Positions 1-12,597 of a DNA stretch of 64,000 bases are shown here, one piece after another. Position numbers and translations under genes: made by a program. The notes beneath the pieces were generated by a model. The model was not told the origin of the DNA. It ran no database searches and saw only the letters and a program-made list of their open reading frames with translations. Position 1 is the stretch's first letter. Each line of letters opens with the position of its first letter. Origin of the DNA: Crossaster papposus (Eukaryota; Echinodermata; Asteroidea; Velatida; Solasteridae); assembly GCA_037893245.1 (NCBI GenBank), contig JBAIAA010000241.1, forward strand, positions 1-64,000. The letters are read 5' to 3'.

Positions 1-2708
1 ATAATATCAGTTGTAAATGACCAATCAATACAAAATTTGGACTGAGTGAGCAGATTCTTGATTCTTGTCGGTACCACATATTTGAGACAAAAGGAAATTG
101 TTTAATACAATTATTTAAGGAATTTCGTGTGATTTTCATAATACGAGTCGATTTTTCACCAGAAATATGGTAAAATATCGATAAAATGGTTATGAATGAC
201 CAATATTGTTACAAAAATTTGCATATGATATCGTGAAACCAATATATTTTTGCTCTGCAGATTTAACAAAAATCTGTAATATTTAACACAGACAAACGTC
301 AAAATTTGTTAAAAATTTGAAGTTTCTGTTATTTGGCCTACAAAAGGCAAAATTTCTCATAATATCAGTTGTAAATGACCAATCAATACAAAATTTGGAC
401 TGAGTGAGCAGATTCTCGATTCTTGTCAGTACCACAAATTTCAGACAAAAGGGAAATTGTTTATTAAAATTATTTAAGGAATTTTGTTTGATTTTCATAA
501 TACGAGTGAATTTTTCACCAGAAATATGGTAAAATACCGATAAAATGGTTATGAATGACCAATATTGTTACAAAAATGTGCATATGATATCGTGAAACCA
601 ATATATTTTTGCTCTGCAGATTTGACAAAAATCTGTAATATTTAACACAGACAAACGTCAAAATGTTTATACAAAAATTGAAGTTTCTGTTATTTGGCCT
701 ACAAAAGTCAAAATTTCCCATAATATCAGTTATAAATGACCAATCAATACAAAATTTGGACTAAGTGAGCAGATTCTCGATTCTTGTTGGTACCACAAAT
801 TTGAGACAAAAGGGAAATTGTTTATTAAAATTATTTAAGGAATTTTGTTTGATTTTCATAATACGAGTCGATTTTTCACCAGAAATATGGTAAAATATCG
901 ATAAAATGGTTATGAATGACCAATATTGTTACAAAAATTTGCATATGATATCGTGAAACCAATATATTTTTGCTCTGCAGATTTAACAAAAATCTGTAAT
1001 ATTTAACACAGACAAACGTCAAAATTTGTAAAAAATTTGAAGTTTCTGTTATTTGGCCTACAAAAGGCAAAATTTCTCATAATATCAGTTGTAAATGACC
1101 AATCAATACAAAATTTGGACTGAGTGAGCAGATTCTCGATTCTTGTCGGTACCACAAATTTCAGACAAAAGGGAAATTGTTTATTAAAATTATTTAAGGA
1201 ATTTTGTTTGATTTTCATAATACGAGTCGATTTTTCACCAGAAATATGGTTAAATACCGATAAAATGGTTATGAATGACCAATATTGTTACAAAAATTTG
1301 CATATGATATCGTGAAACCAATATATTTTTGCTCTGCAGATTTAACAAAAATCTGTAATATTTAACACAGACAAACGTCAAAATTTGTTAAAAATTTGAA
1401 GTTTCTGTTATTTGGCCTACAAAAGGCAAAATTTCCCATAATATCAGTTATAAATGACCAATCAATACAAAATTTGGACTAAGTGAGCAGATTCTCGATT
1501 CTTGTTGGTACCACAAATTTGAGACAAAAGGGAAATTGTTTATTAAAATTATTTAAGGAATTTTGTTTGATTTTCATAATACGAGTCGATTTTTCACCAG
1601 AAATATGGTTAAATACCGATAAAATGGTTATGAATGACCAATATTGTTACAAAAATTTGCATATGATATCGTGAAACCAATATATTTTTGCTCTGCAGAT
1701 TTAACAAAAATCTGTAATATTTAACACAGACAAACGTCAAAATTTGTTAAAAATTTGAAGTTTCTGTTATTTGGCCTACAAAAGGCAAACTTTCTCATAA
1801 TATCAGTTGTAAATGACCAATCAATACAAAATTTGGACTGAGTGAGCAGATTCTCGATTCTTGTCGGTACCACAAATTTCAGACAAAAGGGAAATTGTTT
1901 ATTAAAATTATTTAAGGAATTTTGTTAGATTTTCATAATACGAGTCGATTTTTCACCAGAAATATGGTAAAATACCGATAAAATGGTTATGAATGACCAA
2001 TATTGTTACAAAAATGTGCATATGATATCGTGAAACCAATATATTTTTGCTCTGCAGATTGAACAAAAATCTGTAATATTTAACACAGACAAACGTCAAA
2101 ATGTTTATACAAAAATTGAAGTTTCTGTTATTTGGCCTACAAAAGTCAAAATTTCCCATAATATCAGTTATAAATGACCAATCAATACAAAATTTGGACT
2201 GAGTGAGCAGATTCTCGATTCCTGTTGGTACCACAAATTTGAGACAAAAGGGAAATTGTTTATTACAATTATTTAAGGAATTTTGTTTGATTTTCATAAT
2301 ACGAGTCGATTTTTCACCAGAAATATGGTAAAATATCGATAAAATGGTTATGAATGACCAATATTGTTACAAAAATTTGCATATGATATCGTGAAACCAA
2401 TATATTTTTGCTCTGCAGATTTAACAAAAATCTGTAATATTTAACATAGACAAACGTCAAAATTTCTAAAAAAAATTGAAGTTTCTGTTATTTGGCCTAG
2501 AAAAAGGCAAAATTTCACATAATATCAGTTGTAAATGACCAATCAATACAAAATTTGAACTGAGTGAGCAGATTCTCGATTCTTGTCGGTACCACATATT
2601 TGAGACAAAAGGGAAATTGTTTATTAAATTCGTGTGATTTTCATAATACGAGTCGATTTTTCACCAGAAATATGGTAAAAGATCGATAAAATGGTTATGA
2701 ATTACCAA
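1..2708. repeat. 360-bp satellite, block 1
   Basis: Tandem monomers of about 359-360 bp; the phrase ataatatcagttgtaaatg recurs near 1, 359, 1080 and 1799. Two monomer variants occur: one reads aaaggcaaaatttctcat at its end and contains ATTTGCAT, the other reads aaagtcaaaatttcccat and has atgtgcatatg instead. Each monomer holds a perfect small inverted repeat, CAGATTT-aacaa-AAATCTG. The last monomer has a short deletion near 2625 and breaks off in an A-family gag fragment. No gene is present; the open frames in the monomers are treated as chance. Confidence 0.95.
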
Positions 2709-3525
2709 CAAAACCTACGCGACGAAATGCGGCCGAGCGGATAGTATCTGCATACTTCAGAAGTTGCCTAGCACGATTTCCATGACGCATCAAATAGATC
2801 GACGCAAAAATCAAGAATGCCGAGGTCCATTGCTCAATGGACGTTATACGCACATTTTGGGCAGCGTGGGGGCGAATTTGCCAAGCGGGTGAATCGGGCG
2901 AGCCGACCATAAACACGCAATCATTTGGGGTGCCAGTATTGCTATGGCCCGGCCGCATTAGAGAACCAAATTCAACAAACTCCCCATTCCAAATTTTGTC
3001 CTGAATATGTTTAGGAACCCCCATCCCCAGATCTTCACAAACGCTAGTCAGCGCTGTGTAGTCTTGAACAGGCACAAGACTAGAGAAATGAGTGTTATCA
3101 TTGGCCGTATTGGGACAGGTAACGGAAATCACGTTGGGAGCGGGTGGTAAATTTACCGGCATCTGAACGATATTATTAACGGTGGACTCACCAAACTCCG
3201 AAGTTATGAGCGGTGCAGCAGCATTCCGTAGGCTTCCAAGTACGGGGGCGGCAGCGTCAGGTACGGGGGCGGCAGTGTCAGGTACGGGGGCGGCAGCGTC
3301 AGGGCGAGGGGCAGCGAACCCCGGCGGTCGGTTGGGGTATGTGGGCACGACAACAGCCGGCGTCGTCTCCACCGCTGGCACCGGTCGTGTTAATCCAACA
3401 CCAGCCTCCAGGTTTTGATTAGACCGAGACGAACGGGGTCGTCCGCGTGGCTTTCTCCCCGCCGAAGCGTGTCCAGATGTAGATGCAACCGCTGTCTTCT
3501 TGGATTTAGGCATTGTTTTCGGCAT
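2709..3525 (-). pseudogene. DIRS-like gag, truncated after about residue 272
   Basis: The frame starts at a genuine ATG (3523-3525) and is near-identical to residues 1-272 of the 403-residue gag at 44042-45253. It retains the basic N-terminus (GRKPRGRPRSSRS), the PVPDAAAP-type repeats around residues 75-105, and the conserved block ending in ADTIRSAAFRRVGF. The C-terminal GWRDYDIQFR motif and both zinc fingers are missing because satellite begins there; the frame then reads a few foreign codons to a stop. Without zinc knuckles it is unlikely to work as a nucleic-acid-binding capsid protein. Confidence 0.88.
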
Positions 3526-3943
3526 GGAGGTAGGATGCGGGTCAGTTAATTGAACTCGACAAGAGCGTGAAAAACTCTAAACTCGAAAATTGAGATTTGG
3601 CTACGGTCGACGAACTGCGAAACACGATTATTCTTACTGTGAAAAATGTATGTAGAACTTCGAAACTTCGAAGTTAATACAAGAACCTATATCTACTCTG
3701 CTGAATAGCAAACAAACGACCTCCTGGCTTAAACTGCTGTGACAAAGTGATCGCTGACCAGTCGTCAAGATTATGGCGGTATACCAGGCCTTGTCTGTTT
3801 TAACCACAGGGCCATAAAAATAGCGTCCCCATTCCCCAGTGACCTCCATGTGGCGTGGGAAATGGACATTGGTCTAGATCCCGGCATACCAATCTGTCTC
3901 GAGGTTAATAAATTCTTTGAAGCCTTATTTGGCTTAAAAGTGA
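2709..3943 (-). mobile_element. Family A retroelement, 5' fragment
   Basis: This matches the gag-side end of the element at 41370-45671, covering its 5' leader and gag codons 1 to about 272. The outer terminus (ending aaaagtga at 3943) is intact and meets satellite directly. The inner side breaks off inside gag at a short shared caaaacc string and joins satellite. It is a 5' end without RT or 3' end, so it cannot move by itself. Confidence 0.88.
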
Positions 3944-6900
3944 AAAGTTTTCATATGATATCGTGAAACCAATATATTTTTCCTCTGCAGATACAAAATT
4001 TGCACTGAGTGAGCAGATTCTTGATTCTTGTCGGTACCACAAATTTGAGACAAAAGGGAAATTGTTTATTAAAATTATTTAAGGAATGTTGTTTGATTTT
4101 CATAATACGAGTCGATTTTTCACCAGAAATATGGTAAAATATCGATAAAATTGTTATGAATGACCAATATTGTGACAACAATTTGCATATGATATCGTGA
4201 AACCAATATATTTTTGCTCTGCAGATTTAACAAAAATCTGTAATATTTAACACAGACAAACGTCAAAATTTGTTAAAAATTTGAAGTTTCTGTTATTTGG
4301 CCTACAAAAGGCAAAATTTATCATAATATCAGTTGTAAATGACCAATCAATACAAAATTGGGACTGAGTGAGCAGATTCTCGATTCTTGTCGGTACCACA
4401 AATTTCAGACAAAAGGGAAATTGTTTATTAAAATTATTTAAGGAATTTTGTTTGATTTTCATAATACGAGTCGATTTTTCACCAGAAATATGGTAAAATA
4501 CCAATAAAATGGTTATGAATGACCAATATTGTTACAAAAAGGTGCATATGATATCGTGGAACCAATATATTTTTGCTCTGCAGATTTAACAAAAATCTGT
4601 AATATTTAACACAGACAAATGTCAAAATGTTTATACACAAATTGAAGTTTCTGTTATTTGGCCTACAAAAGTCAAAATTTCCCATAATATCAGTTATAAA
4701 TGACCAATCAATACAAAATTTTGACTGAGTGAGCAGATTCTCGATTCTTGTTGGTACCACAAATTTGAGACAAAAGGGAAATTGTTTATTAAAATTATTT
4801 AAGGAATTTTGTTTGATTTTCATAATACGAGACGATTTTTCACCAGAAATATGGTAAAATACCGATAAAATGGTTATGAATGACCAATATTGTTACAAAA
4901 ATGTGCATATGATATCGTGAAACCAATATATTTTTGCTCTGCAGATTTAACAAAAATCTGTAATATTTAACACAGACAAACGTCAAAAAATTTTTTTTAA
5001 ATTGAAATTTCTGTTATTTGGCTTACAAAAAGGAAAAATTTCACATAATATCAGTTGTAAATGACCAATCAATACAAAATTTGGACTGAGTGAGCAGATT
5101 CTTGATTCTTGTCGGTACCACATATTTGAGACAAAAGGGAAATTGTTTAATAGAATTATTTAAGGAATTTCGTGTGATTTTCATAATACGAGTCGATTTT
5201 TCACCAGAAATATGGTAAAATATCGATAAAATGGTTATGAATGACCAATATTGTTACAAAAATTTGCATATGATATCGTGAAACCAATATATTTTTGCTC
5301 TGCAGATTTAACAAAAATCTGTAATATTTAACAGAGACAAACGTCAAAATTTCTAAAAAAATTGAAGTTTCTGTTATTTGGCCTACAAAAAGGCAAAATT
5401 TCACATAATATCAGTTGTAAATGACCAATCAATACAAAATTTGAACTGAGTGAGCAGATTCTCGATTCTTGTCGGTACCACAAATTTGAGACAAAAGGGA
5501 AATTGTTTATCAAAATTATTTAAGGATTTTTGTTTGATTTTCATAATACGAGTCGATTTTTCACCAGAAATATGGTAAAATACCGATAAAATAGTTATGA
5601 ATGACCAATATTGTTACACAAATTTGCATATGATATCGTGAAACCAATCTATTTTTGCTCTGCAGATTTAACAAAAATCTGTAATATTTAACAGAGACAA
5701 ACGTCAAAATTTCTAAAAAAATTGAAGTTTCTGTTATTTGGCCTACAAAAAGGCAAAATTTCACATAATATCAGTTGTAAATGACCAATCAATACAAAAT
5801 TTGAACTGAGTGAGCAGATTCTCGATTCTTGTCGGTACCACATATTTGAGACAAAAGGGAAATTGTTTATTAAATTCGTGTGATTTTCATAATACGAGTC
5901 GATTTTTCACCAGAAATATGGTAAAAGATCGATAAAATGGTTATGAATGACCAATATTGTGACAAAAGTATTCATATGATATCGTGAAACCAATATATTT
6001 TTCCTCTGCAGATACAAAATTTGCACTGAGTGAGCAGATTCTTGATTCTTGTCGGTACCACAAATTTGAGACAAAAGGGAAATTGTTTATTAAAATTATT
6101 TAAGGAATGTTGTTTGATTTTCATAATACGAGTCGATTTTTCACCAGAAATATGGTAAAATATCGATAAAATTGTTATGAATGACCAATATTGTGACAAA
6201 AATTTGCATATGATATCGTGAAACCAATATATTTTTGCTCTGCAGATTTAACAAAAATCTGTAATATTTAACACAGACAAACGTCAAAATTTGTTAAAAA
6301 TTTGAAGTTTCTGTTATTTGGCCTACAAAAGGCAAAATTTATCATAATATCAGTTGTAAATGACCAATCAATACAAAATTGGGACTGAGTGAGCAGATTC
6401 TCGATTCTTGTCGGTACCACAAATTTCAGACAAAAGGGAAATTGTTTATTAAAATTATTTAAGGAATTTTGTTTGATTTTCATAATACGAGTCGATTTTT
6501 CACCAGAAATATGGTAAAATACCAATAAAATGGTTATGAATGACCAATATTGTTACAAAAAGGTGCATATGATATCGTGGAAACCAATATATTTTTGCTC
6601 TGCAGATTTAACAAAAATCTGTAATATTTAACACAGACAAATGTCAAAATGTTTATACAAAAATTGAAGTTTCTGTTATTTGGCCTACAAAAGTCAAAAT
6701 TTTCCATAATATCAGTTATAAATGACCAATCAATACAAAATTTTGAACTGAGTGAGCAGATTCTCGATTCTTGTTGGTACCACAAATTTGAGACAAAAGG
6801 GAAATTGTTTATTAAAATTATTTAAGGAATTTTGTTTGATTTTCATAATACGAGACGATTTTTCACCAGAAAATATGGTAAAATACCGATAAAATGGTTA

Positions 6901-7428
6901 TGAATGACCAATATTGTTACAAAAATGTGCATATGATATCGTGAAACCAATATATTTTTGCTCTGCAGATTTAACAAAAATCTGTAATATTTAACACAGA
7001 CAAACGTCAAATTTTTTTTTTTAAATTGAAATTTCTGTTATTTGGCTTACAAAAAGGCAAAATTTCACATAATATCAGTTGTAAATGACCAATCAATACA
7101 AAATTTGGACTGAGTGAGCAGATTCTTGATTCTTGTCGGTACCACATATTTGAGACAAAAGGGAAATTGTTTAATACAATTATTTAAGGAATTTCGTGTG
7201 ATTTTCATAATACGAGTCGATTTTTCACCAGAAATATGGTAAAATATCGATAAAATGGTTATGAATGACCAATATTGTTACAAAAATTTGCATATGATAT
7301 CGTGAAACCAATATATTTTTGCTCTGCAGATTTAACAAAAATCTGTAATATTTAACACAGACAAACGTCAACATTTGTTAAAAATTTGAAGTTTCTGTTA
7401 TTTGGCCTACAAAAGGCAAAATTTCTCA
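3944..7428. repeat. 360-bp satellite, block 2
   Basis: About ten monomers of the same satellite. Two have an internal deletion joining ctctgcagat directly to acaaaatttg (near 3990 and 6011), and another is shortened near 5870. The variants are mixed rather than strictly alternating. No gene seen. Confidence 0.93.
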
Positions 7429-8714
7429 TTATTACCCCATGCGACAGGACACATGACAAAATATTCGGACCTTGGCCCAAAGAGTTTATTTTTCTTTTTG
7501 TATCGAAAGGCCGGAGCAGTTTATTGCCAGAGGTTGATCTCAAAACATATTATTATTTCCAACCAACAGTATATTACAATAGTATATAACAATAGTATAA
7601 AATAAAACCCAATGATAGTGCCAACTATCATAGCCTCGTACTTTACGAGAACCCAATAACGGTATAACTATCATGTTTTAGTTATTTACCAAAATAACGT
7701 AAAACCCAATAATAGTTCCAACACCATTATGTCCCCGTACTTCTCGGAAACCCAATAACGGTATCGCTATCATGTTTTAGTTATTTACCAAAATAACATA
7801 AAACCCAATAATAGCTCCAACACCATCATGTCCCCGCACTTCACACAACCCCATAACGGTATCACTATCATGTTTTAGTTATTTACCAAAATAACATAAA
7901 ACCCAATAATAGTTCCAACACCATCATGTCCCCGCACTTCACGACAACCCCATAACGGTATCACTATCATTTTCCAGTCATTTACCAAAATAACATAAAA
8001 ACCCAATGATAGCGCCATCATCATATCATGTCTCCGTACTTTACGAGAAACCCAATAAGTCGCGATCCGCGAAACTAAAAACGTACCGCTATCACTAGCC
8101 GCCTTAAAAAGCCATAAATTACAATAAGGTTCAACACGAAGCCGCCAAAAAATATCATTACATTTGAACTTAAGAATTCGTATACTTGGCATGGCTTACG
8201 TTGGTATAAACTTAAGTTGTTGGGGCCTATGACGGCGTTCCGAATGCAATTAGGCCAAGGACTCAATTCAGGGAAGGGCGAAAAACTCCTGCAAAACCTC
8301 TAAACTTTGCTACGACACATTTGAAAGAGGAAAACAGGAGGAAATTCCCCTCCGGCTCCTAACGGCAACCGAGAATTGTGTAACTCCAGAATTGGGTCCT
8401 GAAGGCAGATAAATCACAATTAAATTAACTTATTTATTAAACAGGTGGTAGTACAGGGGAGGCGGCGGGCTTCGAAATTGATTACAAGAACAGATAACTA
8501 TAAACAAACAACCTTCTAGCAACACTGCTCCAACGAAAGTGATCTCTGTGACCAGTCGTATGGGCCTTGTGTGTTTTAATCTCAGAGCCATAAAACCGCG
8601 TCCCAATTCCCTAGTGACCTCCATGTAGCATGGGAAAGTGGCCCTGGGTTAGACCCGCATACTAAGCCATCTTGGGGTAATAAATTCTTTGAAGCCATAT
8701 TGCCTTAAAAGTGA
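7429..8714 (-). mobile_element. Family A non-autonomous element D1 (3' and 5' ends only)
   Basis: A 1,286-bp internal-deletion derivative. It begins TTATTACCCC, carries the family A 3' region (97-bp tandem repeats, then conserved sequence to about 8265), a 200-bp stretch I cannot assign (8266-8471), and the family A 5' leader ending ttaaaagtga. It has no gag, RT or recombinase. Its last base abuts the first base of a second element at 8715, and the pair sits in satellite without a target-site duplication. Confidence 0.82.
7604..8060. repeat. About 97-bp tandem repeat in family A 3' region
   Basis: Four to five head-to-tail copies of a unit containing cccaataatagttccaac, catgtccccgcacttc, aacggtatcactatcatg and tttaccaaaataacat. 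The same repeat lies at the equivalent place in the other family A elements, so it belongs to the element and not to the host. Confidence 0.9.
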
Positions 8715-8724
8715 TTATTACCCC
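8674..8724. other. Element junction with inverted arms (possible recombinase site)
   Basis: GGGGTAATAA at 8674-8683 and its exact inverse TTATTACCCC at 8715-8724 bracket a 31-bp tail of element D1. The tail holds an imperfect palindrome, TTTGAAGCC-atatt-GCCTTAAAA. Family C has the same layout, and family B has it in a different sequence. The recombinase-site reading is inference. Confidence 0.6.
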
Positions 8725-8888
8725 ATGCGACAGGACACATGACAAAATATTCGGACCTTGGCCCAAAGAGTTTATTTTTCTTTTTGTATCGAAAGGCCGG
8801 AGCAGTTTATTGCCAGAGGTTGATCTCAAAACATATTATTATTTCCAACCAACAGTATATTACAATAGTATATAACAATAGTATAAAA

Positions 8889-9345
8889 TAAAACCCAATG
8901 ATAGTGCCAACTATCATAGCCTCGTACTTTAAGAGAACCCAATAACGGTATAACTATCATGTTTTAGTTATTTACCAAAATAACGTAAATCCCAATAATA
9001 GTTCCAACACCATTATGTCCCCGTACTTCTCGGAAACCCAATAACGGTATCGCTATCATGTTTTAGTTATTTACCAAAATAACATAAAACCCAATAATAG
9101 CTCCAACACCATCATGTCCCCGCACTTCACACAACCCCATAACGGTATCACTATCATGTTTTAGTTATTTACCAAAATAACATAAAACCCAATAATAGTT
9201 CCAACACCATCATGTCCCCGCACTTCACGACAACCCCATAACGGTATCACTATCATTTTCCAGTCATTTACCAAAATAACATAAAAACCCAATGATAGCG
9301 CCATCATCATATCATGTCTCCGTACTTTACGAGAAACCCAATAAG
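8889..9345. repeat. 97-bp tandem repeat, D2 copy
   Basis: The same tandem unit as at 7604-8060, almost base for base, in the second element of the pair. Confidence 0.88.
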
Positions 9346-9509
9346 TCGCGATCCGCGAAACTAAAAACGTACCGCTATCACTAGCCGCCTTAAAAAGCCA
9401 TAAATTACAATAAGGTTCAACACGAAGCCGCCAAAAAATATCATTACATTTGAACTTAAGAATTCGTATACTTGGCGTGGCTTACGTTGGTATAAACTTA
9501 AGTTGTTGG

Positions 9510-9575
9510 GGCCTATGACGGCGTTCCGAATGCAATTCCGCCAAACGGTCATTCATGACCGCCGCCAAATAGGCC
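9510..9575. other. Conserved stem-loop in family A 3' region
   Basis: GGCCTAT (9510-9516) pairs with ATAGGCC (9569-9575), and inside it CGGTCAT-tc-ATGACCG (9546-9561) is a perfect hairpin. A diverged version with the same outer pairing and the shared string accgccgccaaatag occurs in family C (about 47250-47340). D1 and element A keep only the left half. Confidence 0.6.
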
Positions 9576-9776
9576 AATTTTTTGTTAAATAATAAAAGCA
9601 TGAGAGAAGTGGTACAAATTATTAATAGCGATTGATAGCATTCATCAGTTCTGTATGTGTGCGGCAATAACTCCCCGGTCGGTAGAACCGCTATTAAATG
9701 TTATATAGTCTGGGTTCGATAGCTGTGCCTTCTGGTGCAGCCAACGGACGTGTAGTAATGCGTGCAGAGCTGCTCA

Positions 9777-9860
9777 ATCCGGTGTAATAACTGCAATTCG
9801 GCAGGTCCAATTGACGACAACGTCGCCCACAATCCACATTGAAGGCTTGTACGCCCGTTG
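9777..9860 (-). pseudogene. SGNH-hydrolase N-terminal scrap
   Basis: The frame reads ...KPSMWIVGDVVVNW..., which aligns with the start of the better preserved hydrolase remnant at 47411-47677 (KPTLGVIGDELLNW). In SGNH hydrolases this is block I, normally G-D-S with the nucleophilic serine; here valine stands in its place. Everything downstream, including block III, is gone. Ngaro/DIRS elements of animals are known to carry such hydrolases, which supports the reading. The alignment is short. Confidence 0.45.
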
Positions 9861-9861
9861 C

Positions 9862-10917
9862 ATCATGGCTCGTGAAAGGAAGATAAACACACAAAAACAA
9901 CTAAATAGTATGCGCACATAATATATATATAAAATAATCAAATTACTAAGCAATAGAAAGAACAATGAAGTGTACAAACTATATTCATCGAAAGTGGGCG
10001 AAAAAAGGGAAGAACTGCTAAGCGGGCTGATAAACCGGATGCATACGGGGGGCAACAGAATGCTTAATCAATTATACAAGAGTTACTTAAAATAAAACAA
10101 TGTTATAAAACAAACTACGGATCTAATTAATAGTCTAAATTTAAAAGGGACAGCGAAATTGTTAATTCAAGTTGGATAATCAAATCTATTCTTCTATCCC
10201 TTTAAAATGTAAATACTGACTAAGTAAAATCATAGAGCTACGGTACATGTGGTAAAACAAACAAAAATGTACCAAGGCATCAGTCTGGGGCCTTCTTAAT
10301 AATTATTCACAAGAAAAAGGGTGTTCTTGTTCCCATAGGTTTCTACTATAAGCACAGCAAAAACAAAGTAACATGTGGTCTCTATAAAATCCCTTAAGTA
10401 GGTCCAATACTGGTAATCAATCAATCGACCATGGGCAATTACCCTGGAGGTCAGAGCCAACTGGCTCCACGTTCCACTCCTTGGTCAGTACTGTGGCCAA
10501 CTGTAAACTTGTCCCAGTCCCACTAGGTCTAACTACTTAATGATATAGAGAGCTATTGATAAAACTACCCATAGGGGTAACCACTTAAATCTCAATGGCT
10601 CGACTGGAGCAAGTCTAATGGAACCAAGGTTTTCTCAGAATTTTCTCAAGATAAACCACTGCCACGTACTAGGGGTCACTATCTGGCCCTATGTACATGT
10701 AAAGCACAGGTAGCACAGTGCTGTATTGAATTATCAACAGTTACAGTCTTGCATTATACTAAATTACATGTATTCTAAACAATAATTTATCTAAAGTGTA
10801 GCGTCTATGGGAACGACACGCTTGGGCAGAAAAGTATAAAATGTCTACAAAAGTAAATAAAAAAGAAAAAATATAATGAAATCACTGTAAATAACCATAT
10901 AATCCAAAGTACTTGGA
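9862..10917. other. Unassigned interior of D2
   Basis: AT-rich sequence with no long frame and no repeat I recognise, lying between the hydrolase scrap and the RT sliver. It recurs unchanged in the segmental duplication. It may be decayed RT or recombinase sequence or an unrelated insertion; I cannot tell. Confidence 0.4.
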
Positions 10918-10987
10918 TCTGAAGCTCCCGCAGAGTCAGTTACTGTCTACCCAATGCATTATCTAGGTCTGCCATGATCGAAGCAAA
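10918..10987 (-). pseudogene. 70-bp reverse-transcriptase sliver
   Basis: The plus strand ctgaagctcccgcagagt... through tgccatgatcgaa matches 43153-43217 of the intact RT gene with a handful of changes. It corresponds to the segment between the RT and RNase H domains (around MAKLDNALSRQKLTLREL). It shows that D2 once had the RT gene and has lost nearly all of it. Confidence 0.7.
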
Positions 10988-11964
10988 TGAACAGAGAAAA
11001 ATGAATTTAACCTCTGAAGGTCACTTCAAAATGAAGAATAAAACAACAAAATCTCAATCAGCAAATATTACCGAAGCTTTCTATTAACAGTCCTAAATTA
11101 AGAAGTGAAAAACTAAACCTTTAGCAAGAATTACGTTAGCTTCCTATTAACAGTCCTAAAATAAGAAATAAAAACTAAACCTTCAAAATATTTTTAAAAA
11201 TAAATAAAAATTAAACATGGCTCAAGATATCCCAAGACTCCAGCCGGGACTGGGCAAGTCTAATATAAGATGGAGTCTCTCCAACAAGAATGATACAAAC
11301 AATTAAATATATAAATATAAATACATTCTGGTTTATGGCCTGTTTCTGGCCCCAACTGGGTCCACAAATCAAAAAAAAAAAAAAAAAAAATCAAAAAAAA
11401 AAAAAAAAATTAATAGAAAACATAAGATAAGTAAACAGTGGGAAAATGACATATAAACTTTCCCAATAAACAACGCTGACTCTGCCTAGCCTGGCACTTG
11501 CCTCTAGTTTAAACAAACAGAAAGAACGAATTAATTGACCTCTGTCAGAGACATACTATTCCAGGCTAGCCTGGCTACCAGCTACTACCGAGCCCCAAGG
11601 TTGGGAGTTAATGACCTAACCAAATGGTTCAGGAATGTCCACCCATGGCTCAGACCACAATGCAAGGGTATGTCCGCCTGGTCTGGACATGCTAACGTGG
11701 ATAAAACTCAACACAAATGCAAAAAATCTTCTGAAAAATTTACTGTGTTAGAAAAGTTAAACAAACGAAATCAAATACAAAACCTACTCTCTTAAGTTTG
11801 AACTTACAGGAAATCTACCATTATTCAAAATACCTTCGGTTAAAGGGGAAATTCCACGAAAAACATAACGCCATCCCAAAAATGGGCTGCCCTGGGATTT
11901 GGGTCGGTGTGACCAGTTCCCCACAGTATATAAATAAAACCATTTTAAAGATTTTCAAACCCCT
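10988..11964. other. Unassigned interior of D2 with A-rich tract
   Basis: Non-coding sequence containing a near-continuous adenine tract (11371-11409). Its length differs by one base between the two segmental copies. No transposon ends or coding frame were identified. Confidence 0.4.
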
Positions 11965-12597
11965 GTATACGCGACGAAATGCAGCCGAGCGGACAGTATC
12001 CGCATGCGTCAGGGTGAATTTGCCAAGCGGGTGAATCGAATTTGCCAAGCGAGCTGACTAGTATAGTACCATAGAGCAAGGATGCGGACGCAATAGAGAA
12101 CGAAATTCGCTAAACTCCCCATTCCAAATGTTGTCCTGAATTTGCTTAGGAACCCCCATCCACAGATCGTCACAAGCGCAAGACTAGAACTTAGAAGTGA
12201 ATAAAGTGAAGACACAGGCAATGCGGATAAGTAAACAGTGGAAACGAGTGCTAGCATTATGGTCGTAGTGGGACAGCTAACAAAAATTACATGGGGAGCG
12301 GGTGGTAAATTGACAGGCATTCGAACAATGTTATTAACATCGGACTTACCAAACCCCGAAGTTATAGAGCGGTGTCGAAGCACTGGACACGAATGCGTCA
12401 ATCCAAGGGGGACAGCAGTCAATCCAAGGGGACGACATCGGCAGGGCTCGCCGCCGGGCCATGGACAGCAACCGTGACAACAGTCGTCGTCGCCTCCGCA
12501 GCCTCTAGGCTTCGACTAGACCGAGAAGAATGGGGTATGCCGGGTGGCTTCCTCCCCTCTGAAGCGTTTCCGGATCCAGTTGCTTGGATTTAGGCAT
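11965..12597 (-). pseudogene. Family A gag, heavily decayed
   Basis: The ATG at 12595-12597 gives MPKSKQLDP, matching gag from its second methionine. Recognisable blocks follow in shifting frames: SGFGKSDVNNIVRMPVNLPP (gag residues about 109-128), a nucleotide match around 12100-12165 to the KHIQDKIWNGEF region, AWQIR, and ADTVRSAAFRRV at the end. Frameshifts and deletions separate them, and the zinc-finger region is absent. It is more diverged than the gag at 2709-3525, so this is a different, older family A copy. Confidence 0.82.

Noticed and set aside
3182..3422. Plus-strand frames opposite gag (RGRQRQVRG-type peptides; also at 21809-22049 and 44910-45150)
   Set aside because: They are shadows of the repetitive Pro/Ala-rich gag coding strand.
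11371..11409. Poly-A tail of a LINE or SINE
   Set aside because: No RT sequence, tRNA-like promoter boxes or target duplication around it; treated as a simple A-rich tract.
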